Shown: piece after piece, positions 10,927-23,318 of the stretch
How the letters are laid out: every line of letters starts with the position of its first letter
Numbering within the stretch: position 1 is the stretch's first letter
Source of the DNA: Sequoia sempervirens
Lineage: Eukaryota > Streptophyta > Pinopsida > Cupressales > Cupressaceae
Direction: 5' to 3'
Assembly (NCBI GenBank): GCA_007258455.2
Contig: VDFB02270651.1
Coordinates: forward strand, 704,593,360-704,657,359
DNA length: 64,000 nucleotides
The notes under the pieces: generated by a model
What the model was told of the DNA's origin: nothing
What the model saw: the letters and a program-made list of their open reading frames with translations, nothing else
The model's database searches: none
Translations under genes and position numbers: made by a program

Positions 10927-12055
10927 TGAAGGGTCCTCCCCTTACCTATAGGATCTATAGGATCTCACCACATACACACAGAAAGAGCAACTAGATGCAA
11001 GATGAGAAAAAAATATTTTCTTTTATTACTGGAAAGATGTTATAGATTACATGTCATCCTATGGGCTGCTTGTTACATGTATCTGCTGATTTGCAGATTT
11101 GAGTTTTCCCTTCATTCTTCACTGCATGTTATTCACACCTTCTATAACTCCAAACCTCTCAGCTCTACCCTGTGCTTATATTCCTTCAAATTTATTTATT
11201 GTTTTAATTCTCCATGTCGGCCTTATCTTCCCTTAATCCTTGTGTCATAGTAGTAATTATCTCCCAATAAGCTTTCAAAACCACCAAGTCATTATCTCAT
11301 TATCAACAGCTCCACCGAGTCGGCCAATGAAGATGTATTCCACAACAATGATGTGGAATACATCAAATATTTCTCTGCCAGGTGTCATGAATGAACTCAC
11401 CATCCACCACCGTTGACCATCTCCATTTTTCTTCCACCTTCAGAATGTTGCCAAGACCCCAGCTCATCTCCCACCATAACCACCATGTCACATCGATAAA
11501 GCTTAATCAGAATATTGAACAGACATCAAAAGAATTCCCACCACCACATCATCGATGAGACTCAGATGAGATATCGCCTTGTCGAAGAGACTTGTTAGTA
11601 ACTCCCGTCAAAACCATAAGGTCACCTCAACATAATGATCAACTAAGCCCACAATCCATGAGAATTTCAAAGAGACATTCATGATTGTCTCACCGACTAG
11701 CATGAATCTAACCTAAATATCCCCACTGCACACCAAAAGCACCATCGACACTTTGAAGGGATGGAGAACTTTCTCCCAACAAAAACCCAATGTCACAACG
11801 AAAATGTTGAACACCGAAAGAAGGAACTCGATGATGATCAGATAAAAAACTGTCAAGCCCTTATTAGAATTAAAATAACTAGATTGATGAAAGATTGATT
11901 TTCACCTTGGATGCTCCTACATCAAAAATTAATGCAATTTAATTCCCTTATTAAAATCTAAATAATTCAATTTAATTTTCCCAAGTAATTTTTTTATTAC
12001 AATTAACTAATTGCATTAATTTAATTATCATTTCTAATTCATATTAAATAGCAAT
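10927..12055 (-). repeat. G1 5' LTR, truncated
   Basis: Begins TGAAGGGTCCTCC and aligns with the G2 LTR (20524-21693) until about 12055 (after TTAAATAGCA), where the G2 sequence continues but this copy switches to unrelated copia sequence. Roughly 40-50 bp of the element-start end are missing. Confidence 0.82.
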
Positions 12056-12662
12056 TTAATCTTCAATTGTGCTCCATGCTTGGGGTGAAGGAAGTTTTCC
12101 TTGGGGGGTCTCTATGAGGCCTTCCTTCATGTTTTTTCCAACATGTTTTTTCATCTCTTTTTGGAGAGGATTTTTTCCCACTGGGTTTTCTCCTTTACTC
12201 CACTTTATAGAGATTTGGTTGTGATTAGGTACCTCATTAGGCCTAGTTTATGGGACCCAAGTTTTCTTTCTAGCTTGTAGTTGCATTGCTTTCATGCATT
12301 TAGTTTGTAGCTACTCCCTAAGTTCATCTTAAGGGGGGGTGTTAGAGTAAAAGGTTTATTACTTAATTATTTAATTAAGTCACCATTTATTATTTCACTT
12401 AAGATAAACTTAGTTTGCATTTTGTAGGCATTTAATAATTATTCTAATTATTACATGCTCCCTTTTAGGTTTCTCTTTAGGGTTTCTTGATCTCCTTCAT
12501 AAGGATTGATCTCTTTGTATTATTTTATTCAGTTAATGCAATTTCTCTTGAAGCTTGCAGAGCACCTTTTATTTTTTGTCTCCATCTCTTCCTTTCTGTG
12601 ACAGGTTATTTGCATGCAGGTGATCTTCGGGTTCTATGAAGTTGGCTTTCTCAACTTCTACA
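12056..12662 (+). mobile_element. Ty1/copia-like remnant: 3' untranslated end plus LTR
   Basis: A polypurine tract (AAGGGGGGG, 12331-12339) directly precedes an LTR that starts TGTTAGAGTAAAAGG at 12340 and ends CTTCTACA at 12662. The LTR is 323 bp. The 284 bp before the PPT look like the noncoding tail after a copia pol. No pol and no 5' LTR are present. Neither edge has a TSD: the left joins the cut G1 LTR and the right joins family X internal sequence. It is therefore a leftover of larger deletions. Confidence 0.65.
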
Positions 12663-15103
12663 ATGAAAATTTTTAGAAGAGAATAAAGTCAAAAAATGGA
12701 CACAACCATTCATGAAAATGAATAGCGTAGAGAAACAAATCATGAACCAGGGTTGAAAGAAGGTAGAGTATGGTCGCATTAGATGAAGTGTGTGCAATCG
12801 ACCTTTAATGAGGTTTCTTCATACATATAAGACAAGTCATTGGTAAGTACACCTTTGAATTTACATTTACTAAACACAAAAAATTTAAAAGAATTCATTG
12901 TTAAAGTAGGACATTTGAACTTTCCTTGAATGAATTTAAGGATAAACGTGTTGTAATTCATACCAAAACAACAAAGGAAATAGTCATAGAAATTAAAATA
13001 AATTGTTTTGTTAGGGTTAGTAGTTTGTTAGATTAGAAAGTTTGGTTAGTTAGGGTTAGTTTTCTTTTTGTAGGGTTTGTTTTGTTTTGTTGTTTTTGTT
13101 TGGCCCTTTCCATCAACAAATTCTACTTAACTTATCATACACATGAGAGTTAATTCAAATATTTGTAAAATTGTGTTGTGAAATGTAAAATAATAAAACC
13201 ATGCACAGTAAACACACGCTTTAAGATGTATGACAAAGCTATACATGTGTGTGTGTATCACATATATACATCAAGTATCAAAATTCTTGCTATAAAAGAG
13301 CAAAAGATCAAAAAAGAAAAAAATAAGTAGCCAAGCTATAGATATGAGTAGCCATTCAATCGATGTAGGACACCTCATCCATTTGGGCTCAATACCCTAT
13401 GTAGGAAAGTTCCCAGTGAACTTCAAAGTAATTAATATGGAGGTCAGTGAGGAAAGGCTGGAGTGGAACCACTTCCCCGTGTTCCAAGAATCAAGGAATG
13501 TCATCCATGGAAGGGATTCCAATGGTTGGGTGTGTAATAGAGAGAATAGTATCCAGATTCTCCAAATATTTAGGTCGTACTATCTATCTCATAGTTGAGC
13601 GAACGTCTTCAACAGAAAGTCCAATATCAATGAGTGATGCTACGAAGTGAGAAGCCATGTCGGAATAGAACCAGAAGTAGCAACTAGATTCTATATTCTT
13701 TTTCCCAAAGACTAAGCATAAGTTTGGCATAGTGAAACTAGAAGTCCTAATGAAGAAAAAAAATTCAAGCCTTTGTGGTGTGATACTACCCAAGAAAACA
13801 TTATGGTGGTGACAGTAGGTTAGGAAAATTGGAGTATCCGTGGCCTAGAAGCAAACAAGAACAAGTAGAGAAAGAAATACAAAATAACAAGAAACCTAAG
13901 TAAAAGTGTGAATAATTTGGAAAAGAAGTGCAAAATTTATAGAAAGTCATGAAGAACTTGTGGTACATAGTTTCCTCGAGTGAAGTATTGGAAATCGTAA
14001 GCAAGGTGGCAACCAGATGAACTTTCAATGTAGAATGTTAAATCAAATTAATTTTTTTCACACAATTGGCAATAATTCGCTTCAAAATTTTCCCAGTACG
14101 AAGATTACGAATCAAGCAAATTGAAAATTTTGAAATTAATGGTGGTCATTTCATCATGTTTTATTAAGCCATATTAATTATGAAGGTGCTTATGTGTGTG
14201 AAGCAAAAGGGAAAATTAAGTTGGTAAGGTAGCACATGTCATCACCTGGGAAATTTGAAAGAAGTGTTATGTGTTGATTGAGGTGTGCGAATTTAATGCA
14301 AGATAATGTGATCATGCTTAACTATCGTTATCACATTCTTGATCCATTAATGTGGTGTAGTGCTATCAAATCAGAAGTGCTAGCCGAGTATTTAGCAGTT
14401 TCCATAGAATTTGATCAGAAAAGGGTGGTAACTAATGGCTCTAAATTTAGATTTCAACTTGGTGATTAAATTGTTTGCTGCTAAATTTTAATTTATGCAT
14501 ATCTTCTAACATACAATTATTTGTAGTTAGCTAGGATTTGGCATAAAAATGGTAAAGTTTAGCAAAAAATACACACCAACAAGGAATTATTAAATGAGTT
14601 TTTGGGAAATAGTAAAATGATTAAGGGATTTGAATTGAATGAAAATTAAAAGGTAACCTTCGCTACCACTGTAATTCCCAACCTAATAGTGGGGTTCATT
14701 TCCTGCAAGTTGAAATGAGCTATGAATGAAATATCAAAAGAGAAAAATGAGCTATCAATGAAATATCAAAAGCTAAAAAAAAAAATCAACTCTTTAGGCT
14801 ATCCAAATATCTCTACCGGGGTTATAGACGCTTGACTGGCAGTAAGGCTCCATCCTTGGTTGGCTTTGGAGGATTACCATATTATGTAGTTCAATGTCAA
14901 TGAACTGATTTAGTACATTGAGTTCTAGAAACTAGAGTTAACAAAAGCACAAATGGATGTTTCTGGAAGAATTTTACTATTTTTTATGTCAGAATCTAGG
15001 TAAAGGTAAAGAGTTATTGTTTTAAAATATGCATAAATTATAATTTACAACTGGTGATTTAATTTCAAGTTTTGGTTTAAATTTGGTTTTATTAGTTACA
15101 ATT

Positions 15104-16914
15104 TGTTGTGTAGTCACACAACACACCCCAAGACTATTAGACTTGGGGACCCAAGTGAAAACTAACACCTATGGAAGATGCTAGATAGTTGAAGAGATCA
15201 CTCGAAATGAAGAGCAAAGAGAAATATTTAGTAAAAGAATATTTTGTAATGTAGTTTTTTGGGTACTGCATACTAGGAACTGGGAATGTTAGAAAGGAAA
15301 AAGGTAATGCAAGCATTGAGAAAAGTGTCCTGGTTTGATAGTTGAGGTCCGATAAGATGGAAATTTTGGTGAAACCAAAGTCTGGGGAAAATTCATGGGT
15401 AAAGCTAAATACTGGGTACCGAGTATCAGGTAGCGAAGTGAAATGAAGTTTTAAAATCTTAAGGTTATCTAATGAGTTTGATAGTCCAGTAACCTAGTAT
15501 ATAAAAGATAACTATGCAAGGATGTGTGATATGTTGAAAAGTGTGTTATTGCAGGAGATGTAGATTGCGATGCAAAGTTTGAGTATGGACGGTTAGGAAA
15601 ATTTGAATCTAGATCGGGTTGCATACTCTGGGATGTTATAATGCAGAGGGCTTTGAGTCCACTGGAGTGCTAGAGACCTTGGTATTACACATGTGGTGGA
15701 GACAAATGTCAACCTTCGGGGAAGCCCATTCCCGAGAGTAGAAAGCGTGAAGCAGACCAAAGTGTAGGAACATGGTGATAAAGTAATCATTTTGAATATA
15801 TGGGAAAGTTCCTACACACTATCCTAATGCAAGATTTTTCCCTAGAAAAAATATAAGAAGATGAAAAACCTGAAGTGCTTCAACATGTAGATTGAGGTTG
15901 ACCTTCGTTGACTTCGGTTGCAATTCTCTTACCAGTCACTACATTCTACATTCCTTGATGTGATTCATCCCTTGGATTTCCTCTCATGTATTTGTCTTAT
16001 TTTATGTGTGTCTTATTTCTATAAAAGGCCAGAGGATACCTTTTTTAAGTTAAGTTCAAATTTTTTGGATGTCGAAAGAGCCAAAACTTCTCTAAGTTTT
16101 GTTCTTTGTTCCTATTTTCTATATCATTCCAATCTAAAAACTTGTATGCACATAGAAATTAATCAATATCAGAGGCCATTTGATAGCTACCTATCTCATG
16201 AATCTTTGTAGCTGGTTTTTTTAATTTATTCAAACAAGACTGTGTGTTGTGCCATTTAAGGGTGCATGCAGAACCTACTCAGTGTCCAAACTAAAACCCA
16301 TCTCTTTAAAAGCTCACACCATTTTGTATGTCGATGTGAAGCAATCTGGTGAAGTATAAAGTGGTTTTCTTTGATTTGATTAACTCTTTGGGGCATGCGT
16401 GAAGAATAACTAGGTGAAATTTTAATTTTCAGTATTTTTTTGCTTTATTTTAGAATAGATGTTTAAATTCTTGAAAATGATCCAAAAAATAGACAAATGG
16501 ATGGAAATTTATTGAAAATATTTCATTTTCTATGAAATTTGTTGAATGCTTAAAGCTAAATCTACTTAAGTGTTAGCAAAATTTTTTGATGTTCATGAAA
16601 TATTATTTTAAATCTTTCAATTTCATGATATTATCTTATGACCAAATTAAAACCCGGTATATAATACATATAATTCTGAACAACCATATTCCATTTGAGA
16701 TTAACAACAATATCCCATCATACCTTGAAGTGAACCTAGTACGGTCAAGACCTGACTACAAGAGACTTGGGATTGAATTGTGTCAACCTTTTCCTATTAA
16801 ATAGACAATCCTAGGTTGCCTCTATTTGAGATATTTCAAGAAGGATAGGCTCTTCATGGTTTATGTGTGAGGAATTTATCTGCACTATTGCTATGAGTGA
16901 CATCATCGTCAACA
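15104..16914 (+). repeat. X1 3' LTR
   Basis: 1,811 bp, TGTTGTGTAGTCACACAACA to CATCGTCAACA. The first 20 bases can fold into a hairpin (stem TGTTGTGT/ACACAACA), as in the other two X LTRs. Confidence 0.82.
16020..16027 (+). promoter_or_regulatory. TATA box of family X LTR (copy X1)
   Basis: TATAAAAG, kept in all three LTRs of the family (also 51116-51123 and 59160-59167) in the same context CTATAAAAGGC. This suggests RNA starts about 1 kb into the LTR. Confidence 0.6.
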
Positions 16915-19330
16915 ATGACCACAGTACGTCCTTGGAAAACCAAGAACAAAGTCCATGCTGATATCTTCCCATGGCAATTCTGGTATAGGTAACGGCTAGT
17001 ATAACCCTTTATTCTGACTTGTTCCTTTCACCATTTGACATATTCTATAGTTTTGTACAAACTTCTTCACATCCTACTACAACTGTTTGCAATAATAATG
17101 TTCACCAATAATGGCAATGATCTTATCTTGACCAAAGTGTCTTGCCAATCCACCACTATGCTTCTCTTTAACCAAATTCTCTCTCATGGAACTTCTGGGA
17201 ATGAACAATTGATTCCTTCTAAACAACATACCATCTTGGACTATAAAATCCAACCATCTCATCCTGTCTAACATGACAAGCTCCATGCAAGCTTTCCAAG
17301 CCACTACAAAATCAACATCTCTTGTATACAAAATTTTGAGTTCATTTAACCCAACTACTTCAACTTGTAATTCTGTTAACAAATTTTTCCTCCTGCTCAA
17401 GGCTTTTGCAACTCCATTCGACCTTCCACTCCTATGCTTTAACACAAATGTATAACTCTACAAGAATTCCACCCACTTCAAATGCCTTTGGTTTAGTTTT
17501 CCTTGATTGTTCAAATACTGCAAAGGCTAATGATTAGTAAACAAAAAAAATCTTTTGGCAATAAATAATGTCTCCACTTTTTCAAAGCCTAAACTATGGA
17601 ATAGAATTCTTGATAATAAACAAAATATTTCTTCTTTGCATCATTCAAATTCTTGCTAAAATAAGCAATAGGTTTACCTTCCTGACTTAAAACAACTCCA
17701 ATGGCATTGCCACTAGAATCACAGTCCACCTGAAACACTTTATTGAAATTTGGGAGTGCCAAAACAGGCTACTATATGACCTTCTTCTTTAGAAAATCAA
17801 GACTCTTTGTTGCTCCTGTATTGAATTATTTTCTATCCCCTCTCATTGCTTTAGTTAGGGGTGCACAAATACTACTGAATCCCTTAATGAACTTTCAGTA
17901 AAAAACTAGATAGACCATGAAAAGATCTTACCTCAGTAGCACTCCTTGGTGTTGGCTACTCCACAATGGCTTTCACCTTTTTTGGATCCATTTTCAGACC
18001 CTCTTCTGAGATAAAAAATCCTAGATACACTAGTTCACGTTTCACAAAACTACATTTCTTCAAGTTGATCAACAACTTCTCCTCTCTCATCTTCTCAAAA
18101 ACTTCTTGAATATGCATCAGGTGCTCCTCCAACGTCTTACTAAAAACCAAAATTTCATCCAAGTAAACAATGAAAAATGTACCTATAAATTCTTTCAATA
18201 CCTCTTTCATGAGTCTCATGTATGTGTTGGGTGCATTCATCAACTCAAAAGGCATCACTAACCACTCGTACATGCCTTATTTTGTCTTGAAATTTATCTT
18301 CCATTCATCTCCTCTAATTTGAATATGGTGGTAACCACTCTTTAGATCAATCTTTGTGAAATACTGAGCCCCACTCAGGAAATCCATAATGTTGTCCATC
18401 CTTGGCAAGGGAAACTAATACTTGATGATAATCTTACTAATGGCTCTTGAATCAGTACACATTCGCCATTCTCCATCCTTCTTAGGTGCTAGCACTGTAG
18501 GTACTGCACATCAACTCAAACTCTCCCTAATCAATCCCTTTTGCAACAACTCTTGCACTTGTCTGTTCAACTCTTCATTCTTTGATGGAGTTATTCGATG
18601 GGCTTCCTTATTTGGAAAATTGGCTCCAAGAATCAGATCCATATGATGACTAATCTTCCTTACTGGTGGTAATCCTTCAAGAACATTATCAGAAATAATA
18701 CTCTTGAATTCATCTAGCAAACCACACACTTCTACAGTAACTTCGCTGCTAACTTCCTTTTCAGTTCTTGTAATTAATGCAAATCACATGTGTTCATGTC
18801 TCATACCTTCCAGGAATTTCCTTCCATCGACCAAACAAATTCATGCATTGTTGCATACTTTTTCATCTGCTTCCTTCAGAGGGTTCAACTTATGTTGAAC
18901 TCCATCCTTCATTAGTGAATAAGTGTTTGCATGTCCATCATGTACTACTTGTTGATCAAACTGCCATTGTCGACCCAACAACATGTAACAAGAATCCATG
19001 GGTTTCACATCACACAAAACCTCATCCCTGAAGTTACCAATTTTGAATTTTATCAGGAATTGTTCATTGAACAGGACCCTTTGATCCTTCTGTAGCCATG
19101 CAATCCAATATGGACTCGGGTGCCTTCTCCTCTCCAGCTACAATTTGGTGACCATTTCTTCTGACACTAGATTTTCAGTGCTACCTCCATCAATGATGAC
19201 ATTGTAGATCTTTCCTTCACACTTACAATGGGTACAAAACAAATTATTTCATTGGTTGGTCTCCTCTTCATTCATCAAGGCCCTTCTAACAACAAGGGAC
19301 ACCCATTTCTGCATCTTCATACTATGAGGA
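16915..19330 (-). pseudogene. pol: G2 pol: protease, RT, RNase H, integrase N-part
   Basis: The protease has DGGS at about 19178-19206 and a later CDVKPMDSCYMLLGRQWQF segment. RT covers about 18730-17950, with [20 protein letters not shown] and the active-site box YLDE (18154-18165); gypsy RTs normally have YxDD, so the second Asp is Glu here. RNase H follows ([16 protein letters not shown], about 17700). The integrase H2C2 finger region is at 17077-17180 (KEKHSGGLARHFGQDK) and the integrase core starts WEDISMDFVLGFPRT near 16925-16975. About twenty in-frame stops and several frameshifts make it dead. The integrase start matches the chromovirus form of the family. Confidence 0.85.
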
Positions 19331-20428
19331 CTAAGTGTCTTCATCTACATGGGCTACTCACTGCTTGCCTTTAGGCCCCTTGTTTGTCTTCTCTGGGTGT
19401 TATAGGAACTCATATGACCTATGTCCCTCTTCACCACATTGGAAACATGTTCCTCTAAAACCTCCTCGTCCTATTCTGCACCCAGACCTTCCTCTACCTC
19501 TTTTATCTAGACTATTATGATCATGAGGCTGATATGAGTCATCTCTTTATTGTTCTTGACTGGTATTGGATTCTTCACCCTTCTTATGAATACCACTTCA
19601 ACCTCCATATGGCCATTTACCAGTATTTCCAACTCGACCTTCACCTCTTTGCTTTCCTTCAAACCTCTTGTTCAATCATTCTTCAACCTTTAGAGAGCAA
19701 TTATAAGCATCCTCAAGTGTAGTCATTCTTACCAGTACCAATTCTTCTTGTATGCTATGTTTCAGACCATTAATGTAGTGAGCAACTTTCTCCTTGTTTG
19801 CCTCAGAATGTCCTGTCTGAATTAGGACCTTATGAAATTCCTCTATGTACTTCACCTTCCTCATTCCTTGTCATAGGCTTTGCATCTTCTTGAGTAGTTC
19901 CAATTCATAATCTGTTGGCATGAACCGTTTCTTCAATTTTGACACCATTCAGTCCCATTTGGAAATTTTATCCTTCCCTTGTCTCCCTCTTTCTCGTTGG
20001 ATCTCTTTCGACCAAATACTAGCATGGACCTTTAACTTGGTCTTTGCAAAATTCACTCAGTGAGGATCTTCAATCTCCTCAAATTCAAAAAATTATTACA
20101 TATGATTGATCCAATCCATCAATTCTTCTAGGTTTAGGCTCCCACTAAAAGTTGAAAATTCCATTTTCAATTTCTTTCCTAGACTACATATTTCTCTTAG
20201 CACTCTCAACTCTCCAGAATCTACTTGATCATGTTCTTCCTCTTCCAATTCCTCTTCTTTTTCATCATCATTGTCATATCTTTCCTGACATACTCCTCTC
20301 CTTCTTTTGACCTCTTCTTGCAAGGATTGCATCAGCCTTTTGAGGTCTCTGATTTTGTCTCTCAGTGGACCTCTTCCTCCACCACCTCTACCTCTACCTC
20401 TACTAAGTTGCGAAGGTCTTGGAGGCAT
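19331..20428 (-). pseudogene. gag: G2 gag
   Basis: Best start is the ATG at 20428 (MPPRPSQLSRGRGRGGG); the open frame runs six codons further up. Arg/Gly-rich N-terminus, acidic stretch, capsid-like segment (FSTFSGSLNLEELMDWINHM), then stops. A further open piece is at 19676-19864 (VAHYINGLKHSIQEELVLVR). The zinc knuckle near 19402-19451 has lost its last Cys (CFQCGEEGHRSYEF). It ends with the same TAG as G1, at 19331-19333. Confidence 0.8.
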
Positions 20429-20506
20429 CTTGATCTCAACCCACACTCACAGGTCTTGTTGCAACTGACTCACATTCGATGCTCTATTACAGACTCAGGA
20501 AATCTT

Positions 20507-20518
20507 GCTCTAATACCA
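20507..20518 (-). promoter_or_regulatory. G2 primer-binding site
   Basis: Minus strand TGGTATTAGAGC, five bases inside the LTR, with the same C-to-T variant as G1. Confidence 0.62.
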
Positions 20519-20523
20519 TCTAA

Positions 20524-21693
20524 TGAAGGGTCCTCCCCTTACCTATAGGATCTATAGGATCTCACCACATACACATAGAAAGAGAAACTAGATGCAAGAT
20601 GAGAACAAATATTTTCTTTTGTTACTAGAATGATGTTACAAATTACATGTCATCCTATGGGCTACTTGTTAAATGTATCTGTTGATTTGTAGATTTGAGT
20701 TTTCCCTTTGTTCTTCACTACATGTTATTCACACCTTCTATAGCTCCAACACTCTCAGCTCTACCATGTGCTTATATTCCTTCAGCTTTATATAGTGTTC
20801 TAATTCTCTAGGTCGGCCTTATCTTCCCTTAATCCTCATGTCATGTTATTCATTATCTCATTATCAACAACTCCACCAAGTCGGACAATGAAGATGTATT
20901 CCACAACAATGATGTGGAATACATCAAATATTGCTCTGCCAAGTGTCATGACCAAACTTTCCATCCACCACCGTTGAGCATCTCCATTTTTCTTCCACCA
21001 TCAGAATGTCACCAAGACCCTGGCTCATCTCCCACCATAACCACCATGTCACATTGATAAAGCTTAATTGGAATATCGAATAGACATCAAAACAATTCCC
21101 ACCAAACCATGTATGTCTCCACAACATCACCACCACCACATCATCGATGAGACTTAGATGAGATATCGCTTTGTCAAAGAGACTCGAGAGTAACTCCTGT
21201 CAAAACCATAAGGTCACGTCGACATAATGATCAACTAAGCCCACAGTCCATGGGAATGTCAAAGAGACATTCATGATTGTCTCATTGAATAGCATGACTC
21301 TCGCCTAAATATCCCCACTACACACCAAAAGTGCCATCAATACTTCGAAGGGATGGAGAACTTGCTCCCAATGGAAACCCAATGTCATAGCGAAAATGTT
21401 GAACACTGAAAGAAGGAACTCGATGATGATCAGATACAAAAATGTCAAGCCCTTATTAGAATTTAAATAACTAGATCGATGCAAGATTGCTTTATGCCTT
21501 GGATGCTCCTACATCAAAAATTAATACAATTTAATTCCCTTACTGAAATCTAAATAATTCAATTTAATTTTCCCAAGTAATTTTTTTATTACAATTAACT
21601 AATTGGAATAATTTAATTATCATTTCTAATGCATATTAAATAGCATTTTCCCCTTAATTTTCTTTCCAAATTTTCCCAATTCCCAATGTAACA
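20524..21693 (-). repeat. G2 5' LTR, complete
   Basis: 1,170 bp. On the minus strand it starts TGTTACATTGGGAATTGGG and ends GGGGAGGACCCTTCA (plus-strand TGAAGGGTCC to CCCAATGTAACA). Aligns with 10927-12055. The TG..CA ends and the neighbouring PBS support the boundaries. Confidence 0.8.
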
Positions 21694-22011
21694 AGCACTA
21701 TTCACATGCAAGATGTAATCTTTGAAAAGAAAGAATTGCATGCATGGAAGAAAATAATAAACCGTATTAAGGTCATGCATTTACTAATTGTCCATAATAC
21801 ACATAATATAAAATCACCACCAATTCATACCTACAACCAAAAGGGAAAACATAAGGCTAATCTCACACTCAATCAAGTGCATTTGTGGCTACCAAACATA
21901 TAAGACCAAATTGACATCTCTAATTAACGACCATTATAGAATAATTTAGAGCTATGTATTTAGGTGGAGAAATAACCCTATACCTACATACATTCAATGT
22001 ACATGTCAAAC
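21694..22011. other. Unassigned AT-rich spacer
   Basis: 318 bp between the G2 LTR and the TIR element. One plus-strand open frame of 65 codons (21706-21903) has no recognisable features. I see no gene here. Confidence 0.5.
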
Positions 22012-22015
22012 ATAG

Positions 22016-22967
22016 GGGTGAAAGTACAAGGTTGTGTCACACTTTCAGCCAACTTATGAGCACAAGTGAATTTAAGTATTTCTAACTAAAAATATGTTTT
22101 CGTCAAACATACGATCTTGTAAGATTCATTCTAGGTAAGTAGATATATCCACAACTTTTCCAACTAAAATTGTTGGCTAAATGCATATGTAGCACCAGTT
22201 TGAGGCCAATTTACTAAGAATATAGATTTATTTGGAAAAAATAATGTTTTAACAATTTCTACTCATGTAAATATATATATATATACCCTTTTGTAGATCC
22301 ATAAGTCTACTTTTCAAAAATATATATATTTTAATAATTAAATTGTTATTAAAATTTTCCCTTTTATTTTTACTAAAAGTAGGTTATTAGCACTAAATAT
22401 TAGGTTGATTACCATGACATGGAAAAATATTAAAACTTATTAAAGAAATTTGAAAAAAATATGATGCACTAGATAAAAGAATCTATATCAAGAGGGTATT
22501 AATTTTTTTTCCATTTTAGATACATAGATAATATCAAAGTTGACGTCAAATGGAAACAACTATGTTTTAATACACATTTTAATATTTATTTAAAAAAAAT
22601 ATTTATCAAAATTGGAAAAAAATATATCCATGCACTAAAGTTTCAAGTTATAAATACACAAAACAAAATTGAGGGAGAAAAAATAAAAATTACTATATAA
22701 AGGTTGTCATCTCATGTGACTTCATTTTTTAGCATTTTTTTAGCAACTAAATTATAGTGTAAATTTATAAAAAACTATATTCAAATAATTTTTAAATTTT
22801 TTTAAAATAATACAAGCTTAAAATATACTAAAAAATAAATATTTCATTAGTTTACATCATTTCAAAATTCAAAACATATATGTCATTTTTTAGTGATTCA
22901 AGTTTAAAAGTTGGATCAGTGTTGGCCATTTCCTTAAAAAGTGTGACACAACTTTGTGCTTTTACCC
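22016..22967. mobile_element. M1: TIR-bounded non-autonomous DNA transposon (MITE-like)
   Basis: 952 bp, AT-rich, no coding. The left end GGGTGAAAGTACAAGGTTG and the reverse complement of the right end GGGTAAAAGCACAAAGTTG match over about 30 bp (continuing TGTCACACTTT in both) with a few mismatches. ATAG lies directly outside both ends (22012-22015 and 22968-22971) and may be a TSD. The length of this duplication does not settle a superfamily: PIF/Harbinger would give 3 bp and hAT 8 bp. Confidence 0.6.
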
Positions 22968-22971
22968 ATAG

Positions 22972-23318
22972 ATGCTCAATATATATAGATGAAACACATG
23001 AAAACTATTCAACCAGGTTCAGTTGCATCATATATTACATAAATCAGTGCATCCAATGAAATACTATCACAATAACATCTATTCCCACATAAATAAAAAC
23101 ACACATCCATAATTACATAACAAAATATGGAAATAAGTCTCTATTGTCACAACATAATCAAAATCATAACATGATTATCTTGAAATATGTACCATTATCT
23201 AGGTGCCAATACAAAATAATGTGTTGAGAACACTTAGATACAAAATAATAAAGCATATTGATCAACAAGATAAAATATATAACATAACTATCTAAGTGAA
23301 AATTCTAGAGGTGTTACA
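22972..23318 (-). repeat. Probable 3' LTR start of remnant Z
   Basis: On the minus strand a purine tract (GGTGGAGGA, about 23319-23327) is followed by TGTAACACCTCTAG at 23318, which looks like a PPT and an LTR start. The far end of this LTR cannot be placed. M1 and perhaps G2 are inserted in or beyond it. Confidence 0.4.

Larger units (their letters stand above)
1..12055 (-). mobile_element. Ty3/gypsy element G1 (chromovirus-like), left end outside window, split by nested array ARR
   Basis: Read on the minus strand, this is a 5' LTR (10927-12055), PBS, gag and pol in the order expected of Ty3/gypsy, leaving the window in the RNase H region at base 1. It is closely related to G2 (16915-21693), which served as the template for finding the breakpoints. 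The nested array 2049-10041 splits gag. The flanking 5-mers TATTT (2044-2048) and TCTTT (10042-10046) look like a TSD with one mismatch. The LTR is cut at 12055, where a copia 3' end begins without a TSD. Chromovirus-type assignment rests on the gag, protease and RT sequences. No chromodomain can be seen because the 3' end lies outside. Confidence 0.88.
12663..16914 (+). mobile_element. X1: 5'-truncated copy of LTR element family X
   Basis: 12663-15103 aligns with the internal region of X2 (from about 52720 to 58106, without the nested copia Y). 15104-16914 aligns with both X2 LTRs. The 5' LTR and PBS are missing. The right edge ends ATCGTCAACA exactly as in X2 and enters G2 integrase. The left edge abuts the copia remnant. 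Because X1 has no copy of Y, Y entered X2 independently. A stretch around 12800-13010 still translates with similarity to the X2 ORF but carries stops. Confidence 0.82.
16915..21693 (-). mobile_element. Ty3/gypsy element G2 (same family as G1), cut in integrase
   Basis: Minus-strand order: 5' LTR (20524-21693), PBS, gag, protease, RT, RNase H, integrase. It stops at 16915 inside the integrase core where the X1 LTR begins. The 3' remainder and 3' LTR are absent, since the sequence left of X1 is a copia remnant and G1's LTR. G1 and G2 may thus be the two sides of a larger rearrangement, or may once have stood in tandem. No TSD for G2 can be tested because its 3' LTR is gone. Confidence 0.87.
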
